Of a stretch of 64,000 nucleotides of DNA, positions 1 through 11,569 are shown piece by piece (positions within the stretch are counted from its first letter, which is position 1; each line of letters begins with the position of its first letter). A model generated the notes under the pieces. It was not told where the DNA came from. It was given only the letters and a program-made list of their open reading frames with translations, and searched no databases. This stretch comes from Azolla caroliniana. Lineage: Eukaryota; Polypodiophyta. The position numbers and the translations under genes were made by a program. The stretch lies in assembly GCA_043228905.1 (NCBI GenBank), contig JBHGNT010000006.1:17794001-17858000 (forward strand), written 5' to 3'.

Positions 1-1336
1 TATCACAGCGATTGACCCCGGAGGAAGAAGAACGCTCTAAGATAGCGGAATTTGGCGTCACATTGGAGGGACCAGCAGCAAGATGGCGCCGGACGCAGGA
101 CCCGTCTACCATCAACACCTTTGCAGATTTAAAAGCTAAATTCTTGCATTTTTTTCAAAAGGAGGTGGACCAGACCGTAATGGTAGGCTTATTTTATACC
201 ATCCGGCAAGAGGCAGGGGAGAGCATTCCCCAATTTGTCATCCGCTTTCAACGGATGCATAGTCAGCTTGCCCGCGCACCCCCGGAGGAGGAATTACGGA
301 CTATATTCCTAAACGCGCTCCGGGAACCCCTACGCACGGTTTGCACGGTAATCGACTTCCCACAAGTACCATCGACCAGGTCATTGACCGGGTGAGAGAG
401 ATGGAAAAGACAAGCTCCTGGCTCACACTGGGAGCACTTCAACGGGCGTTACCGTCCGATGAAGACCTCCGGTTTCGGCAAGCAATATAGTGCACAACCT
501 GCTTGAATTCCGGACACTCGGCTCTAGAATGCACTATGAGGACGCAATGTGTAATCTGTCAATCCAAGAGCCATACGACGGATAGGTGCGAGTATAATCT
601 GTTGAATCAGCAAGCACCGCCCGTCCGACAAATTGAGCCACGCAGCAGCCGGGATGAAGAAGACGAACGCTGGCGGCGAATGGACCGTGACCGACCAGCA
701 CAGGATGTCCGGTATGGCGATCGACGGGAAAATGATGTCCGGTACCAGGATTACAATAGACGATACAAACATTACGACCGGGAGCACTCCCCCAGGTATC
801 ATCAGCAACAGGAGGAATACGGCAGATATAACGGGCAACCTCGTCAAGAGTACCGTAATAAGAAGAGCTATAACAAAAAACGAGGAGCTATAACGGGCAA
901 CCCCGGCTACCCTCGGGATCCGGAACAAGGAGCTCCAAGCAGCCAACCCGTACAAAACCTTGCTCGTACCGCAGGACCTGCCCTGGGTACAACAGACAAT
1001 GCCGAATCTAGCAATACCCGAAAGGCCTACTGCTACTACTGCCGATAGGAAGGCCATTATAGTAACCAATGCCCGGTGAAGAGCTATGAAAAACGACCAG
1101 CAGTAAATATGGTAGTCCCTGAGGTGGCAGATCTGCGGCAGGTGACCACAAGGTCGAAGGGCATGGCCAAAGAATGGGAGACACAGGAGACCATCCGGAA
1201 ACAAGCAACGGAATGGGTAAAGAAAGCAAACGAGCAGAATGTCACAGACTTACAGCGGCAAAAGGAGAACACCGCAGGGCTTGCTGGCGGTAGTCACTCC
1301 GAGAACGAGACATGGCAGGCGTTGCAAGAATGCTAG
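1..1336 (+). pseudogene. gypsy gag remnant with three zinc knuckles
   Basis: The first 400 bases encode part of a retrotransposon Gag capsid domain (FADLKAKFLHFF, QFVIRFQRMHSQ). A frame change follows, then CCHC zinc knuckles of the C-x2-C-x4-H-x4-C type near 491-600 (CTTCLNSGHSALEC, CVICQSKSHTTDRC). A third at about 1030-1075 (CYYCR-stop-EGHYSNQC) is split by a TAG. Between them lies a long hydrophilic stretch rich in Arg, Tyr, Asp and Gln, typical of Gag nucleic-acid-binding tails. TAG stops precede the first knuckle (about 488), lie inside the third (1046) and occur at 1334. Gag would package the element RNA. The N-terminus is outside the window. Confidence 0.85.
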
Positions 1337-1369
1337 ATTACGTTACCACTAGGAAGACTCCTACAACTC

Positions 1370-4300
1370 GTGCCAAGATTCACGGAAGGACTGAAGACGG
1401 CCATGACGGCAGGAGAACCATCACCGGCACCGGTACTCTTCTCGAATCCGGAGGAGGGACCAACGGTGGTGGACACCAGCAGTCCGGTAATCACGGCCAT
1501 TGTAAAAGGGAAAGAACTCCCCGGCACAGTTATAGATGGAGGCTCTGGGGTAAATGTAATAAGCCTCCGGACGTGTGATGACCTAGGAATCCACAAGTGG
1601 GAGCCGTGTCCGTTCTGGTTGCGGATGGCCGATACAAGCTCAGTGCGGCCGACAAGATTAATACGGAAATTAGAAGTCACCGTCAGCGGTCATACATTTC
1701 ACATCTCGGCCGTAGTGCTACAATTACAGGCATAAGGCGCATACCCGCTGTTGTTGGGGCGGCCATGGTTGAAAACGGCACATATCAAACAGAATTGGCG
1801 AAAAAATATAATTACCTTCCGGTGAGGAAAAGCCAAGGTACGGGTACCAACACAGCCAAGGACGAGCACTGGCAAGGAATGTACACCGTTGTATGAGGAA
1901 TGCGTCAACATGCTAGAAGGGTTAGCGGACGAAGAAGAAGCTCAGTACCTGCAGGAAAACCCGAAGATCATACCCCTCTTCGAAATTGACATTGCCGAAG
2001 CAGTAGCACCATACTTACCGCAACCGGAAGAGGCTGAAGCAGAACCGGATAAAGACGTAATCCGGGAGTTACGGCAAGCGCAGGAAGCGTTGGAATGGGA
2101 AATGGCCGTTTCACAGCGCGTGAAAGCGTCGCAACTGGAAGAGGTGAACCTAGGCACCACGGACGAAGCAAAACCGGTGCACATCGCCAAGGAGATGAAG
2201 TCCGAAGACAAAACGGCGATGATCACACTTCTCACGGAATTCCGCGATGTGTTCGCCTGGTCATACGAAGATATGCAAGGACTCAACCCTCAGTTATACT
2301 AGCATCAGGTGCACTTGAGCAAGGACGCAAAACCAGTGGCACAAAGACGGTACCGGATGAATCCCAATTATGCCACCAAAGTCAAGGAGGAAATCGACAA
2401 ACTGCTAAGAGTTGGCTTTATCCGTCCGGTAAAGAAAGCGACATGGCTGAGCCCGATCGTAGTTGTACCGAAGAAGAACAGAAAAATTCGAGTTTGCGTG
2501 GACTACCGGAAACTCAATGCGGCTACGGTAACGGATGCGTTTCCACTTCCGTTCACAGATGGAGTGTTGGATGCCGTCACTGGCCATGAGGTCTATAGCT
2601 TCCTAGACAGATTCAGTGGGTATAATCAGATCCGGATGCACCCCGACGACCAAGAGAAAACGGCATTCGTCACCGAATGGGGGGTGTTTGTGGCCGTAGT
2701 GATGATGTTCGGACTCAAAACGGCACCAGCAACATTTCAACGAATCATCATGGAAATCTTTAGTGAATATATACCGGCTTTCATGCAGGTTTTCCTTGAC
2801 GATTTCGCCGTCTATAGCCGGGAGGAGGACCATTTTCAGCACCTCCGTCTTTGTCTAGAAAAGTGTAGAGCGTACCGGCTAAGCTTGAAGCCGGCAAAGT
2901 GTGTATTTGGCGTGTCCAGTGGAACTTTATTAGGACATATTGTGAGCCAAGAAGGTATTGCAGTCGACCCGGACAAAGTGAAAGCCATATTAGAAGCATC
3001 AGCGCCGGTAACGGCAAAGGCATTAAGCCGGTTCTTAGGCCAGATCCAGTGGCACATCCAGATGCTCCGATACTTGGCCGACCTGGCTACACCGTTGCAT
3101 GCCGCCGTACATCGGACACCATTCCAGTGGACTGACACTGAGGATAGGGCGTATAGGGCCCTCAAAGTACTATTGTCGCAAGCACCGGTAGTACAACCTC
3201 CGGATTGGAGTAAAGAATTTCACATGTTCGTGGACGCCTCCGACATCGCAATCAGAAGCGTACTAATGCAGCTTACGGAACCAAAGTGGTACCGGCCAGT
3301 GTACTATGCCAGCCAGAAGCTATCCCAAGCAGAACGGAACTACTCTACTATGGAATGGGAAGCTCTAGGGATGACCTACAGTGTGACAAAGTTTCGGCAT
3401 TACTTATTGGGAAGGAAGTTTTCCTTCCATGTAGATCATTCGGCACTCCTTTACCTAGTGTCCACAGCGTCACTCACCGGCAAATTGGCCCGGTGGACCT
3501 TACTGTTACAGGAGTTCAAGTTTGAAATATTCCACCGACCCGGTATACAGCATGCCGTGGCGGATTACTTAAGCCGATTAGAGTCCGGAGAGACGGGTGA
3601 CGGAGTAGCGGATGAGTTTCCGGATGCGGAGCTGTTTCGAGTCACTACAGAGACAACAGCAGATGAGACGGTGGCACAGGAAGACAAATGGCTGACAAAT
3701 ATGCACCAGTTTCTGAGCACAGGAATGCCTCCGGAAGAGATGAACCGGGACGAACGGAAATGCCTGGCGGTGCAAAGCCGACATTTCTGCGTACTGCAAG
3801 ACATATTGTACCACAAGGGCGCGGATGGCATATGGAGACGGGCGGTGCGCAGCGATGAAAAGGAACTGATACTAAGGGAAGCCCACTGCGGAGTTGTCGT
3901 CGGTCACTATGCCGGAGATGCGACGGCCAGAAAAATATGGCAAAGTGGCCTATGGTGGCCAACGACATTAAGAGATGTGGTACGGTACGCAAAAGAATGT
4001 GACCTATGCCAGAGACTGGGCCAGCCAACGGAGCAGGCTCGTATGCCACACCATCCGGTACTACCACTCGAGCCATTCCAAAAGTGGGGGTTGGACTTTG
4101 TAGGACCCTTCAAGCCACCGACAATGAGAACGGGTAATCGGTACATCATCGTTGCTACGGATTATTGCACGAAATGGGTGGAGGCCAAAGCTTTACGAGA
4201 TAACACCGTTGCGTCAACGGCGAAGTTTCTATATGAGTACATCTGGTGCCGTTACGAATGCCCAATTGAATTAATAAGTGACCAAGGGGGGCACTTTCTC

Positions 4301-5062
4301 GGCCAAGTTGTGGAAAGCCTGACGACATTCTATGCCGTTGTCCACAAACGAAGCACACCTTACTATCCACAGGCGAACGGTTTAGCGGAATCAACAAACA
4401 AGACGCTCCAGAATATCCTCCGGAAGATCGTCAACGAAAACCGGACAGATTGGGACACAAAGCTACATAGCGCGCTTTGGGCATACCGGACAGCATACAA
4501 AAGGAGCATCCGAACAACACCGTTCCGGTTAGCGTTCGGACTAGAGGCAGTCATGCCGGTAGAATTCCAAGTACCTAGCTTACGGATCCAGCTACGGGAA
4601 AGGCTGAACGAGAAGGAGTCGGAGGCAATAAGGTTGACAGCGTTGTGTGAGCTCGAAGAACAACGATTGGCCAGCATCCTACATTTAGAATTGGAGCAAC
4701 GCAGACGGAAAGCATTTGTCGACCGACACAGGAAAGGTAACGAAAAAATGTTCGCAAACGGCAAACCGGTGTTAGTATTCCAAACCCGGATGGGCAAGAT
4801 GCCGGGTAAACTACGGTTTAGATGGACCGGACCGTATTGGCTAACACGGGAGTATAATGGGTCCTACCAGTTAGGGACACTTGCCGGCGAAGTGCTAGGC
4901 AAATGGGTCAGCGGATTCCGGTTGAAGGCATATAGAGGAATGATGCCTAAGAACCCATTTGAGCAAAGGACCGACACCAGTGAGGGAAACGGCAACCACC
5001 AAGATGGCAGAGAAGGCGAGCTGGTAACTGGGGAGAATGAGGCCGGTAAGGGTCTGAGATAA
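1370..5062 (+). pseudogene. gypsy pol: protease, reverse transcriptase, RNase H, integrase
   Basis: One reading frame runs from the protease to the end of integrase but carries stops at 1733 (TAA), about 1824 (TGA) and 2300 (TAG). The aspartic protease motif is IDGGSGVNVIS, followed by LLLGRPWLK. The RT has SGYNQIRMHPDDQEKTAF, FGLKTAPATFQ and the catalytic FLDDFAVYS. RNase H begins near FHMFVDASDIA, where the usual Gly of the next motif reads Arg (IRSVLMQ). Integrase has an HHCC zinc site (HCGVVVGHYAG to CDLCQRLGQ) and the D, D, E triad in GLDFVGPF, ISDQGGHF and QANGLAESTNK. From base 2309 the frame is open for 917 codons, so RT and integrase are the best-preserved part. Confidence 0.93.
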
Positions 5063-5257
5063 CCAATGGACATGTGACGTCACACTAATAATAATAATAA
5101 CTAAAAATAAAAAAAATAAAAAATAAAAAAAATAAAAAATAATAAAAACAATCATGCAAAAGCGAGGAATGAATGGGTGAAAGAGCGAGGAGCGAAAAGG
5201 TACGTAGTGGGCATTTAAAGCGCCACCACAGGACATAATGCTATTTTAGTACACGAC
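5063..5257 (+). other. A-rich spacer between pol and the accessory ORF
   Basis: The first third is almost pure A/T (AATAATAATAA, then A-runs with single T). It is followed by GC-richer DNA with a TATA-like GCATTTAAAGCG near 5211. Such a spacer could separate the pol transcript unit from a separately expressed downstream ORF. The bases before the second candidate start at 5480 are pyrimidine-rich like a plant 5' leader. That role is inference; no promoter can be shown. Confidence 0.35.
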
Positions 5258-8254
5258 ATGCACACACTCGAAAAAGGCGCCAAAATGCACAGACAAAAAC
5301 CACTGCGCATAGAGACCCTCTACTTTCGCGAACCCAGGAGCACAGAAGCACCAAGACGCTGCAAGATCATCAGACGAGAACCTGCGCACAGAGAACCCCC
5401 GCCTTCTAAACTCTCTCTTTCTCAACCTCACTCTCATCACCATCCAACCTCGCCATCGCCATCCGACCTCGACACAGACATGGACCCGCAAACGTTGTCG
5501 GAAGCCGCCAAGACATGGCTAAAGCAACACGGGCTCGAGGGCTTCTTGATGATGATGGAAGTACCGCCACACAAAGAAGCCGACAAAGTGATCAAGGAAA
5601 TCGATACAGAGGTCATAACGGCAGAGGCGATTCGAGCGTTAACAGGCCTTCCGGAGGGAGGCATAATCACGATCGACAATCCAACCCCGGAGCAACTCAT
5701 CAGGTATTTTGGTGAGTACTCTCTAGCCAGCAAGGGCTACCGGACACAGGGCGGCGGAGATATGTTGTTCCGCGAAATTGCTCGTGTGCTCCATGAATAC
5801 GGCCACGTGTACCCTAGACCCCCTGTCATGCCGCAGAACCGGGCAGGGATGATCATCGCCACCTATGAAGGGATCAAGGTGGATTGGCCGGTATTAATCG
5901 CAGACGGGTTGTGTGCGGCGATCGAGATCGTCAGAGGCAAAGACGGCAAAGAAGGCCGAGACGGACGGAGGATATGGCACGCCGTAACGCAGTGGCTCAC
6001 CTTGCTTGTGCCACCCGTCCAGCCCCTTCAGTCCAAGAAGCGAGGAAGAGTGGCGGACGGCACCCCAAGGACGGCTTCCAAACGGCAACAGCTATTGGCC
6101 TCTAAGGCCACTAAGGGAAAGGCGGCGGATGCAGAACAGGCGGCAGCAGGAAGCGACAGCCGGAAGCGCCCAACGGAGGCGCAGGAGGAACCATCGGCAC
6201 GGCCCGTAAAGGTCACACTCCGCAGACCGGTGAATCGAGAAGCGGACCCCTTGGCGGCAAAACTCAATGCCGGAGCTCAGGAGGATGAAATAGAGGAGGA
6301 GCCTACGGAGCACCTCCAGCGACGGTCGTCAGCAAGGACCGTTGAGGCAGCCGGGAAACATTCGGACCCTCAGACAGAGGGAACACCGGCTCCCCATACT
6401 GAGACTCCCACGCCAAGGAAGGAACCGGAACCGGTGCATATGGCACCAAAAATAGAAGCCCCGGCACCACCGGCAACACCGGCAAGTCCCATCCCGCCAG
6501 AGCCGAAAAGGTCAATGCAGCCTCCCTCGGTCAGCCAAGAAGAAACGCAAGGGGAATCAGGACAGCAGGGTGGTCCACAGGCAGAAACGGAACTGCAACT
6601 CGGCGCAACCAGGCGGGACCACCCATCTACAAGTGAGCCCATCTATCAAACCTCCGTGCAAGCACAACAAGGCACCGGTAGCCTGTGGCTCCGGTGGATA
6701 GGCGAACAGATAGTCGGAGCAGTGGGGTATATTGAGGCGGAAGAAAGAGCGCAAAGCGAACGGTTGCTCGTCACAACCGAACAACTAGAGACGGCCCGGT
6801 CCAGAATCCGGTGCCTTGAAAAAGACTTGGATCAGGTCACAACAGAGATGGCCAAAATGGCCTTAACGGCAACACGAATCCAATCACCTGTGACTCCGGT
6901 AAGTGTACAGAATAAAGAAATGGAACGACCTGTACAAAGCAATAAGACCCCGACAACGGAAACCGTTCAGGCGAGAGATGCGGCGCAAGCTTAGGAGCTT
7001 GCGGAATTGAGAGATGAACTTGCCGCACAAGAAGCGCTAAGGAGCCGTGAACGAGAATTGAAGACGGCGGCCGAAGCCGAATTAAAGAAGACTGCTAAGA
7101 ACCTCCGCCGGGCAGAGGAGAGCCTCCGGAAAGGCCATCAAGCGTACGACCGGCTAAAGGAGGAGAAAGACAAAGTGCTGCAGGAAAAGGACAAGCTGCG
7201 GAAAACGGCGGAAACAGAGATTGAACGGCTAAAGGAAGAGCTCCGCCAGCAGAAGGACCGCGAGGACCGGGTTCGTCGTCAGATCAACGCACGGCTCAAG
7301 CAAAAGACGGATGATTTTGAGCACCTGCACTGGGACTACAAACGGCTGGAAACGGAGCATAAAGAACGGATGGCCGAGCTCCAGCAGGCAGTTGATCGGG
7401 CCGCGACGGCGATCGCCGAAGAACGAGCGGAAAATACAAGACGCTTGGATGAGGCGGAGAAGGTCCGGATGGAGCTCCAGAGGCAGCAGCAGGAAGACAA
7501 AGAGAGAGCGTCAATAGTATTGCAGAAATTACAAAGCACATATCAAAGGCAATTGACGCATTACAAGGCGCAGGCGGAGGACAACATCAAAATCATCAAA
7601 CAACTGAAGGAGGAATGGCAAGCGGCGGAAACCAAATCGCAATTGGGAACAAGCCGGATTCAGTCCATCCTCCGGGCATGGCTGAATCAGACAAAACACT
7701 TGATTGATGAAAGCTCCGTAAAATGGTGGACAAAGTGGGCACAAAACGCGGCGGAACTCCAGTTGCTACAGGCAGATGTGGCAAACAGGTGGAAGGAAGG
7801 AGATGATTGTTATACGTTGACTTCCGAGGACTTCACCGCCATACGGGACGAGCTGGCCGACGACTTCCAAGTCCTGGCAGATGAACAGCTGGCGCAAGTC
7901 AAGCAGCTCGTAGCTCAGCTAGACGATGATAGGTTGGACGCTCAAATCCAGTTTGAAAGCTACGAGTGGTCCCGGGTTCGGGAAGAAAAAGCACGGGAAG
8001 CGGCAACGGTTAACCTTAATGATGAGGAACCGTCGCCGGCTGAGGACCAGCCGGGAACCAGTCAACCGGAGACCACTACAACGCAGGGAGCAACGACGGA
8101 GACGCCGGTGTCAGAGCCACAAACGGAGGAGCAGCCGCAGCAACCACCAACGGACCCACCGCAGCAGACATCAACAAAGCAGCAACAACCACTTCCAGAT
8201 GAAGCATTGGAGCCTCTCGAACAAAGCATTCTGAACATTTTGGACGAAGAATAG
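5258..8254 (+). pseudogene. Accessory ORF of about 998 codons after gypsy pol, one internal stop
   Basis: A single frame of 999 codons is broken only by a TAG at 6992-6994. A more natural start may be ATG 5480 (MDPQTLSEAAKTWL), because the preceding stretch looks like leader sequence. The N-terminal part (about residues 75-250) is globular-looking (KTWLKQHGLEGFLMM, YGHVYPRPPVMPQNRAGMI). The middle is low complexity, rich in Pro, Glu, Ala and Thr. From about 7010 to 7700 it is strongly heptad-like and charged (REELKTAAEAELKK type), a long coiled coil. The C-terminus is Gln/Pro/Thr-rich. I do not recognise the protein. Position suggests an env-like or structural accessory protein like the extra ORFs of Athila/Tat elements, but no signal peptide or transmembrane segment is evident. 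Confidence 0.75.
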
Positions 8255-8261
8255 CAAGGGT

Positions 8262-8840
8262 CGGTTGTGGATTCGACGTACAAGGTACTGTCCCACGGGC
8301 GTGCCATGTGTTACCGGCCGGCAAAGGAGTCCAGAGTGGGAAACCGAGAGTTCATTAAGTAATAGGAATGTGGTTGTAATTAAGTTATGAGTGTGGACGG
8401 GCGGACCGGAAACGGTATGCCGTTCCAGATCCGGACCGATCCCGAACAGGTGTGGATGGCACCGTTTTGTAATACAGACCGGAAACCTATTTAAAGGCCC
8501 GGATACAATGTAATAGTTAGCGGTTAATTAATGAAAGCTTAAGTGTTGTTATCTCTCTATGTTAATTGTCATTCTGTCTTAATTGTTATATCTTACGCGT
8601 GTGTTATGAAAGACGATCCTCATAAGTAACTTAATTAAGTCGGATTAAGCGTTGAAGTCTAATCCGGTTGCCATAACACCCTTTGGTGAAGTGTCTCCCG
8701 TAGACACCCTGTGTTAGGCCATTGTCCGGCCCGAAGAGTTAACAGGTACCGCCATCAATTTCCAACCTTTCCAATCTTTCCACTTCCACTCGGTCGGCCA
8801 CTTTGGTAACCCACTTCCTAAGCCACTCTAGCCATTGTCG
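8262..8840 (+). repeat. Probable 3' LTR of the gypsy element (limits approximate)
   Basis: Non-coding DNA follows the accessory ORF and contains a TATA-like CCTATTTAAAGGCC near 8488 and a likely transcript start/polyA region. It ends where the minus-strand copia integrase of element A stops matching (about 8840-8850). The other LTR is outside the window, so neither boundary nor target duplication can be fixed. Confidence 0.55.
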
Positions 8841-8844
8841 GTAG

Positions 8845-9131
8845 GTCCATCCTCACGATAATATTCCTCAAATTGTCCCTAATATTCACCGCCGTTATCG
8901 GCACAGATACATTTCAGCTTTCTTCCAGTTTCTCTTTCCACACTTACATGAAAGTTCCTAAAGATTTCAAACACTTGATCTTTAGTCTTTAATGCAAAGC
9001 ACCACAACTTCCTCGAGACGTCATCGATAAATGTGACAACAAAGTACAGTGCTCCCCCAAGAGTTCTATCTTTCATATAGCACAAGTCCGTGTGCACCAA
9101 TTCCAATGGCTGAAATTTTCTTTTGGGGGGC
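8845..9131 (-). pseudogene. Integrase fragment of copia A
   Basis: Minus-strand translation gives the copia integrase core: LELVHTDLCYM, FVVTFIDDVSRKLWCF, VERETGRKLKCICADNGGEY, then a stop and GQFEEYY. The first two catalytic Asp residues are present; the Glu region is lost where the gypsy element begins. The right end is the insertion point of the solo LTR. Confidence 0.88.
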
Positions 9132-9136
9132 AGATG

Positions 9137-9738
9137 TGTTGGGAGACAGGTCCCTCCGGATGGGTTGGGAGAAGAACAGTGCCGACGAACAAACTCGGCC
9201 GAGGCCGGCAGGCCCGGTGTGAACCGGATGAGGAGTACCCGGCTACGGAGAGCCGGATGATGCACACCCGGTACGAACTGGAGGAAGAGACATATTCGTA
9301 AATATGTTTTTGAGAGCCCATCGAGGCTACATTTGTAAATAGCCGAAAAGTCATATTAGTATAAATATGACTTAGGGCAAACCTTTAAGGAGGTTGTTGT
9401 CATTTTTCTGTTTTGTATGAGATCAGTGTGCGTAACTGTATAGAGAGAGAGAGAGAGAGAGAAAGAGGTCGTTGCCTCTGTTGTAACCGCCGCCTGTGGC
9501 GAAGATTTGTGAGCACGAGGTCGGTGCCTCAGTGAACTCACTGTTGTATATTCCTACATAGCGACAGTTTGCAGCCTGTGGGCTGCCGTGGTTTTTCCCC
9601 TAGTTTGGGGTTTTCCACGTAAACCTCCTGTGTATTCTCTCCTTCTTTGTGTCGCGTTGTATTTCCCGTTTTTCTGTGTATCATTCTAAGCTCGGTTGTG
9701 GCTGAGCCTTGCGCATAAGGAACGTTGGGTTTCCGTCA
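9137..9738 (+). repeat. Solo LTR of the E family inside copia A
   Basis: The sequence starts TGTTGGGAGACAGGTCCC and ends CGTCA. It closely matches the LTRs of element E at 32401 and 37129 and is flanked by a perfect 5-bp duplication, AGATG (9132-9136 and 9739-9743). It has one copy of the 54-bp CCGGCTACGGAGAGCCGG-type unit and a TATA-like GTATAAATATG. No internal sequence remains, so it arose by LTR-LTR recombination after insertion. Confidence 0.93.
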
Positions 9739-9743
9739 AGATG

Positions 9744-10063
9744 TTGAAAGGAAACTCTGTGTTGTTTGCCAACCAAGCAATCAACACAAGTTTCCAAGTG
9801 CATATCTTTTATGTTCGGGAGGATGTTCTTCCTTGCTAGAACATCGAGTCCCTTTTGACTCATGTGCCCAAGTCTCTTATGTTATAGCTCAATCGAGGCA
9901 TCCTTGTTGGCTACATTTACCTCTCCGTCAGACACCACAACATGAAGTACACAGAGGGAATTCTGTTTTAGACATTTTGCTAATACTAGTGAGCCTCTGA
10001 TGAGCTTTCATTTTCCTTCACCAAAGGAATTTGTGAAACCCTCATCATCAAGCTTATTGGCTG
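9744..10063 (-). pseudogene. Pre-integrase domain of copia A
   Basis: The minus strand encodes KLDDEGFTNSFG, HKRLGHMSQKGLDVLARKN and CVDCLVGKQHRVSFQH, the zinc-binding H-H-C-C pre-integrase region of copia elements. A TAG precedes the HKRLGH motif. It continues in frame into the integrase piece at 9131 once the solo LTR is removed, and joins the gag-protease piece at 17161 once B is removed. Confidence 0.87.
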
Positions 10064-10068
10064 AAATA

Positions 10069-10363
10069 TGTTGAGTGACAAGATCAACATTGGGTGCGTA
10101 ACACAATCTGTAACCCAGTGCGTAGACTGGATGCGTAAAACAATACGCATAACGTGGACGTATCGGTGCGTAAACCGAAAGGCCGTTAGTATGGTATTCC
10201 TCGTAAGGAATAATTTTGGGAGTTAGTGTAGTAGGCTCATTTATGAGCAGTCAAGTATTGTCAGTACTTGTGTTAGCCCGATAGTCAGGGCTTGTATAAA
10301 AGGTGCTCACTGAGCATGAAGTGTGTATAGAGTGTCACTATTTTTTGAAATAGAATTGAGTTG

Positions 10364-10420
<57 letters not shown>

Positions 10421-10525
10421 CCTCTCCATCTCTATCTCTGGGTTTTTTGTGTTTTACCAAACTGTCATTCTCCAAACTATGTACTCTGTGTTTCACATAC
10501 GCTTCCGCACACGTATTCTTTTACA
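10069..10525 (+). repeat. 5' LTR of copia B
   Basis: Starts TGTTGAGTGACAAG and ends CTTTTACA. It contains a TATA box (CTTGTATAAAAGGTGC near 10290) and a (CT)n tract at about 10366-10417 in the transcribed part. The 3' LTR shares the same order but has shorter (CT)n and lacks about 20 bp near the start. Confidence 0.94.
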
Positions 10526-10633
10526 TGGTATCAAAGTGCGAGGGTTGAAGTCCTTTGCTGCCGATAGAAAAGCTTGCGATGGTGACATAGTTGAGTTGTT
10601 ATTCTTGGTTTTCAGAAAAGATAAGATAGCAAC

Positions 10634-11460
10634 ATGGACAAAGGAATGGGAAGCTCGCTACCGATTGAGAAGCTCGACGAGAGTAACTACGTATCTTGGT
10701 CGTACAAGATGCACCAGTACCTGTTCGGTCATGGCTACTGGAGTTATGTCGAAGGAGATAATGATACAATACCCGAATCGACACATAGGGATTTTTCGGC
10801 TTGGGAACAGGCGGCAAGTATAGTTCTCTACTGCTTTGCGTCTTGTGTGAGCGACTAGCTATTGAGCTATATTCGGGATGCCAAGACGCCAAAGGATGCG
10901 TGGGTGAATCTCAAGAAGAATTTTGTCGCTAGCACCACAGCCAGGAAGCTTCAACTTAGGCAGGAGTTAAGCAATGTTCGACAACGAGATATGTCGGTGG
11001 CTGATTACACCTCCAAACTCAAAGAAATCTGTGACTCTCTCGCCTCCGTCAACGTGAACGTCAAGGAAGATGAGATGGTGCAGGTTTGTCTTGGTGGGTT
11101 AGCGTCAAAGTTCGGGGCATTCTGTACAAGGGAGAATATGCCTATGTTCTTTGAGCTTCAGTCAATGTTGCTCGTGGAGGAAAATCATGCGGGTGCGTCG
11201 ACAAGTTCGCATGTTGACAGCAAGATGTTGTACATAGAGGAAGATAGGCCCCGTGTTCGTGGTGGACGAAGCGGATCAGCGCGTAATGAAGGCGGCCAAA
11301 AAGAGCAGAATGTACGGCATAATCCAAATGCCTGAAGCAATTCCGAACCCTCCGGAAGCAGGGGGAGTCATAGCGGCGCCGGAAGCTGGCGAGAGAAGGC
11401 CGCGACAGAATGCTAGTATTCTGGCAAGAAAGGCCACAAGGAGAGTGAGTGTTGGATAAA
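10634..11460 (+). pseudogene. gag of copia B
   Basis: Translation starts MDKGMGSSLPIEKLDESNY and shows the copia Gag signature (SWSYKMHQYLFG, KTPKDAWVNLKK, LQLRQELSNVRQRDMSV). A TAG at 10856 interrupts it. A frameshift after about 11300 leads to a zinc-knuckle region whose Cys residues are largely lost. Homologous positions in J and C show the same family, so the gene is a broken member of a shared lineage. Confidence 0.88.
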
Positions 11461-11569
11461 GAAAGCCGACTCAGATAAAGCCAGATCAAACGGGAGAAAC
11501 GCAGGAAGGCGTCAAAAGTCACACTACACTGAGGGCTCCGAACGAGCCGGAAATGGATCGGGCCCTGCC

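Larger units (their letters stand above)
1..8840 (+). mobile_element. Ty3/gypsy retrotransposon, 5' end outside the window
   Basis: Gag, protease, reverse transcriptase, RNase H and integrase follow one another on the plus strand. They are followed by a large extra ORF and an LTR-like 3' end. The order RT-RNase H-integrase marks it as Ty3/gypsy. There is no chromodomain after the integrase, and an accessory ORF after pol recalls the Athila/Tat branch (family knowledge, not proved). The 5' LTR and gag start lie before base 1. The right end abuts the integrase of minus-strand copia element A, so this element most likely inserted into or replaced part of A. Several in-frame stops show that this copy cannot make a full polyprotein. 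Confidence 0.9.

Noticed and set aside
524-1204. Long minus-strand open frame opposite gag
   Set aside because: It is the shadow of gag coding sequence on the other strand, with no recognisable domain and low-complexity hydrophobic content.
10323-10823. Open frames through the (CT)n tract
   Set aside because: They are Leu-Ser repeats produced by the microsatellite in the LTR; translation of the flanks is non-coding LTR.
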